34,047 bases of DNA from Deltaproteobacteria bacterium (GTDB lineage: Bacteria > Myxococcota_A > UBA796 > GCA-2862545), in the NCBI GenBank assembly GCA_006226595.1, contig SBGP01000015.1, positions 1-34,047 on the forward strand, in the 5' to 3' direction. The notes below the pieces were generated by a model, which ran no database searches, was not told the origin of the DNA, and saw nothing but the letters and a program-made list of their open reading frames with translations. Position 1 is the first letter of the stretch. Each line of letters begins with the position of its first letter. The translations under genes and the position numbers were made by a program. This document shows positions 32,301 through 34,047 of this stretch, one piece after another.

Positions 32301-33398
32301 CGCCCCTTCCTGCTCCGTCGACTCAAGTCCGAGGTCGCCCGCGACCTGCCCGCCCGCGAGGAGGTCGAGGTGCGCATCGCCCTGTCCCGCGCCGAGCGGC
32401 GGATCTACGACCGCTTCCGGACCGCGGTGGTGCAGGCCATGGAGGACGAGCAGGCCAAGGAGGAGCGCTTCCAGATCCTCGCTGCGCTCACCCGACTGCG
32501 CCAGCTCGCGTGCGATGCGCGGCTGGTCGACCCGGACGCCGCGGTGGACGGCTCCTCCAAGCTCGACCGGCTGGTGCACCTCGCCACCGATCTGCGGGAC
32601 GGCGGACACCAGGCGCTGGTGTTCAGCCAGTTCACCGGCCTGCTCGGCTATGCGCGCACCGCGCTCGAGGAAGCCGGCCTGTCCGTGCGCTACCTCGATG
32701 GCAGCACGCCACTCCACCGCCGCCAGGCCGAGGTGGACGCCTTCCAGGCCGGCGACGGCGACGTGTTCCTGATCAGCCTCAAGGCCGGCGGCGTAGGCCT
32801 GAACCTGACCGCGGCCAGCTACGTGGTGCACCTCGACCCGTGGTGGAACCCGGCGGCCGAGGACCAGGCGACCGACCGAGCCCACCGCATCGGTCAGACC
32901 CAGCCGGTCACGGTGTACCGCTTCGTCGCCGTGGACACGGTGGAGGAGCGGGTCCTCGCGCTACACGACGAGAAGCGCGCGCTGGTCGAGGGCTTGCTCG
33001 CCGGCACCGGCAAGGCCGCCGCGCTGTCCACGCCCGAGCTCCTCACGCTGCTCGGCGGTGGCGCCGACGTCGACGATGACGAGGATGACGACGAGGTCGA
33101 GGAGGAGGCCGGTCCGTGGGCCGAGGCCCTGCTCCTGCGCTTTCAGACCCTCCTCGACGAAGAGCTCGATGCCGGGCGGCTCAGCAAGCCCTCGGTCGCG
33201 CAGAACTACCGACGGGTGGTCAACCGACTGGTCTCGTTCGTGCGAGCCCGCGAAGGAGCCCTGCGCGCCCCCGAGGACGTGGCGCACTGGGGCGAGCGCT
33301 ACCTGGTGGCGGTCGACAACGGCGAAGTGGCCGGGCTCGCGGACCAGCGCCACGCGGAGCCGGCCTTCCGGCGGCTCGGGCGCCTGTTACTCGACTAG
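29391..33398 (+). CDS. SNF2-family helicase with N-terminal SWIM zinc finger
   Basis: A 1335-residue bacterial SNF2 protein. A SWIM zinc finger near the N-terminus has C73, C75, C81 and H83 (CTCAMGGACKH). The middle (about 90-760) is a bacterial SNF2-associated region. The ATPase core starts near residue 765 (LNATLRPYQVDGLRFLARL). Walker A is DDMGLGKT with Lys801, Walker B is LDEAQ (Asp889), and a TGTPVENR motif follows. The helicase-C half includes VFSQFTGLLGYA, SLKAGGVGLNLT and DQATDRAHRIGQ with the Arg finger. Such proteins are ATP-driven DNA translocases thought to remodel RNA polymerase or nucleoprotein. An acidic stretch (about 1224-1237) and a helical tail of about 100 residues follow the core. 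The TTG start has GGAGA upstream. It stands alone, and its 3' end overlaps the converging gene. Confidence 0.95.
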   Translation: MPRPLPVPDPHIKAHVGGQPFYNRGWAYHRDRRVARRQWSEDRVYAAVQGNQAFPYQVEARIGRGQKVVSSTCTCAMGGACKHVAALLIAFEQEPTTFREIEAAPPRAPVRDWQTWAEERGVADLLDEPVTRVFSSWRMYELPLNRQDTVRGALTGEPRGSRHQQAALSRALDDLVDWLEDEAQHRRDVRHYNAEAESWREVPPRETWLVPLYSWLRASVAEAPPHLGLAGPELESQLHLHEDPPAIAVPTEEGQASSPIPLQPRPDEAPAEPAAARAVLDVLTHPDFAGGRVREWMSAMARIPTWERALMALDQLVDANGLPEDPEGREPGWRIEHKGTYKLTPVWVRPFKTKGGLRAWPMGYESERLTDPRDREALDILKGYGHAKNAQVLWALAALIGHPRVIWERGEHMAVRKGEVGLEWRPAAGGVELVPTVDDDEVDAAELLRALDQASGERLLWVDVRRSRLVLCPCPPGTERLLRKVLGRSRRFPPEAVEPMLRRFESLSTLAPMRLRGELRGEAVAPDLRPLVRLAPAPDGSLELVVRSRVLPGSIPQPPGRGPDEVAAVRDGVRVFAERQLDDEPEAFRHALAALDLPDQEGFTWTLDDPEQALPVVLALREHQARFQVEWSRPPPRISRRATAGDLKVKGDERRDWFGVEGGLDVDGDALPLADLLLAIRSKKHFVRLDDGGFIHLSRRLVAQLKDTAESAWDTRDGVAIAPLAAETLAEVEADGAEIALPDSFRVRAERLREAADLDIPVPEGLNATLRPYQVDGLRFLARLAHWAPGAVLADDMGLGKTLQTLALLLRRRERGPALVVAPASVNTNWMREAARFAPGLDVRPYRGSRRLKLLDALGPNQVLVTSWDLMTRDAKALSKHRFATVVLDEAQAIKNPGTRRARASVALDGEFVVALTGTPVENRVGEVWSLFRTVVPGLLGPAFAFKERFVSPIEKSGSSTAQAALSRLIRPFLLRRLKSEVARDLPAREEVEVRIALSRAERRIYDRFRTAVVQAMEDEQAKEERFQILAALTRLRQLACDARLVDPDAAVDGSSKLDRLVHLATDLRDGGHQALVFSQFTGLLGYARTALEEAGLSVRYLDGSTPLHRRQAEVDAFQAGDGDVFLISLKAGGVGLNLTAASYVVHLDPWWNPAAEDQATDRAHRIGQTQPVTVYRFVAVDTVEERVLALHDEKRALVEGLLAGTGKAAALSTPELLTLLGGGADVDDDEDDDEVEEEAGPWAEALLLRFQTLLDEELDAGRLSKPSVAQNYRRVVNRLVSFVRAREGALRAPEDVAHWGERYLVAVDNGEVAGLADQRHAEPAFRRLGRLLLD

Positions 33399-33863
33399 GC
33401 AGTCGCGAAGCGCGTCGCTCGAAGCGGTGCGCACGTCCTCGCCCAGGCAGGCCTCCAGCGAGGCTCGATCGCGCACGACGAAGGGCACGCGGCGGCCGTC
33501 TTCGCCGCGGTACCAGCCACCGCCGAGGGCGCCCGGCTCGGGCAGGGTCACGTGGCTGATGCCCTCGACCGCGCGTCCGCCCATGTCCGCAGTGTAGGCG
33601 TAGGCCAGGCCGGTTCCGCTGTCGGCGAACACGGTGTGCGAGCGCCACGTCGCGAAGGCCATGCCGCGGGAGAAGGCGGTGCCGTCGACCACGACCCCCT
33701 GAACGTCGCGGCGCACGTGGAAGCAGCTCACCCGCAGGCTGCGCGCGCCGACGACCTCGCAATACGCGCCCTTGCGGGCGACCGTCGGGTCGTCGGGGGT
33801 GCTGGCGGTGGTGCCGCCGAGGACGGCGGTCGAGGTCGCGAAGAGCAGGGCAAAGCGAAGCAT
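33387..33863 (-). CDS. Small secreted protein, unknown function
   Basis: A 158-residue protein with an N-terminal signal peptide (MLRFALLFATSTAVLGGTTA) and no lipobox. The mature part contains four cysteines in two groups (YCEVVG, RVSCFHV, EACLGED, RDCLVE) that could pair, and beta-rich segments (RSHTVFADSGTGLAYAY). No family is recognised. It should be periplasmic or outside the cell. Its 3' end overlaps the SNF2 helicase 3' end by 12 bases, tail to tail. Nothing in its sequence suggests a role in the helicase function. Confidence 0.7.
   Translation of the reverse strand: MLRFALLFATSTAVLGGTTASTPDDPTVARKGAYCEVVGARSLRVSCFHVRRDVQGVVVDGTAFSRGMAFATWRSHTVFADSGTGLAYAYTADMGGRAVEGISHVTLPEPGALGGGWYRGEDGRRVPFVVRDRASLEACLGEDVRTASSDALRDCLVE
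33392..33405. terminator. Small hairpin at the SNF2 stop codon
   Basis: CGACT-AGGC-AGTCG forms a 5-bp stem with a 4-base loop, containing the SNF2 TAG stop (33396-33398). It lies within the tail-to-tail overlap region and has no T-tract. Confidence 0.25.
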
Positions 33864-34023
33864 GGACCTCGCGTAACCCGAAGTGTTCGTCGATTCTCGT
33901 CAGCGGCAATCGTCGTGCCACGCGGTGCTCGAGGTCGGCCGGACCGGCCGCCTCCGCGTCGTCTCATCCCGGCACCGGCATCCCCAACGCTCACCGCGGA
34001 ACCTCACTTGACGCCGATCCACA
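33864..34023. other. Noncoding stretch before edge repeat
   Basis: About 160 bases upstream of the small secreted protein hold no supported gene. They contain its promoter region presumably, but no clear box is visible. The palindromic repeat follows. Confidence 0.4.
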
Positions 34024-34047
34024 GGGGTCTGACCCCATCCGGGGGTC
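34024..34047. repeat. Palindromic repeat, second locus (cut by window end)
   Basis: GGGGTCTGACCCC (34024-34036) is the same odd-length palindrome as at 19.4 kb with a central T instead of A. After a 5-base linker (ATCCG) a second GGGGTC begins at 34042 and is cut by the window end. The 18-bp period is therefore the same as in the first array. Confidence 0.75.

Noticed and set aside
27915-32885. A 1656-codon open frame on the minus strand opposite the SNF2 helicase and its neighbours
   Set aside because: It is antisense to well-supported genes, runs across several of them, and its Arg/Gly/His/Ala/Val-rich translation has no domain pattern. Long antisense frames are expected at this GC content.

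Overview
This is a high-GC, gene-dense bacterial chromosome segment (by eye about 70% G+C, with G/C strongly preferred at third codon positions). Gaps between genes are short and there are many head-to-tail pairs and overlaps. The content suggests Myxococcota or a related deltaproteobacterial lineage: a membrane-anchored Ser/Thr kinase with a TPR-like sensor region, two hybrid histidine kinases, many short lipoproteins with low-complexity linkers, and a bacterial SNF2/SWIM helicase. This placement is inferred from gene style, not from a marker gene. I see no rRNA, tRNA, CRISPR array, prophage or complete transposase. I annotate 30 protein genes, and no stretch over 300 bases lacks a gene.

Layout. 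0-3.6 kb (minus): hybrid histidine kinase and a cholesterol-oxidase-like GMC flavoenzyme. 3.6-8.3 kb (plus): NUDIX hydrolase, small methyltransferase, phosphodiesterase-like lipoprotein and a Ser/Thr kinase. 8.3-11.2 kb (minus): a TPR-like protein behind an MMPL/RND exporter. 11.3-14.1 kb: a small anchored protein (plus), then a three-gene minus operon of two lipoproteins (stop and start codons overlapping as GTGA) and a DUF1993 protein. 14.3-18.5 kb: membrane hybrid kinase, LysR regulator divergent from an NAD(P)-binding protein, and a possible permuted NlpC/P60-like protein. 18.5-20.3 kb: SIRT4-like sirtuin, a palindromic repeat array, a Fur-box-like site, then bfd and bfr. 20.3-23.9 kb (minus): DEDDh exonuclease, purF, a propeller-like protein and a PH-like membrane protein in one co-directional run. 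23.9-27.1 kb: retropepsin-like membrane protein converging on a CrtI-like flavoenzyme and an F420/NADP-reductase-like protein. 27.2-33.9 kb: lipoprotein-form MltG, a REC-only response regulator, a lipoprotein, a large SWIM-SNF2 helicase and a small secreted protein. The window ends inside a second palindromic repeat array.

The clearest functional unit is the iron-storage pair. A 15-bp site close to the Fur consensus lies 37 bp before bfd ([2Fe-2S] bacterioferritin-associated ferredoxin), and bfr (bacterioferritin, all ferroxidase and haem ligands present) follows. The bfr leader contains a possible structure that could hide its ribosome-binding site. The most unusual sequence features are: (i) the GGGGTC-N-GACCCC palindrome array with an exact 18-bp period, seen at 19.4 kb and again at the window edge; (ii) an intact REC-domain gene behind mltG with no conventional start codon; (iii) the mutually exclusive hairpins before bfr; and (iv) the coupled envelope lipoprotein pair with Pro-Glu and Pro-Lys spacers. 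I found no clearly new multi-gene defence or mobile system.
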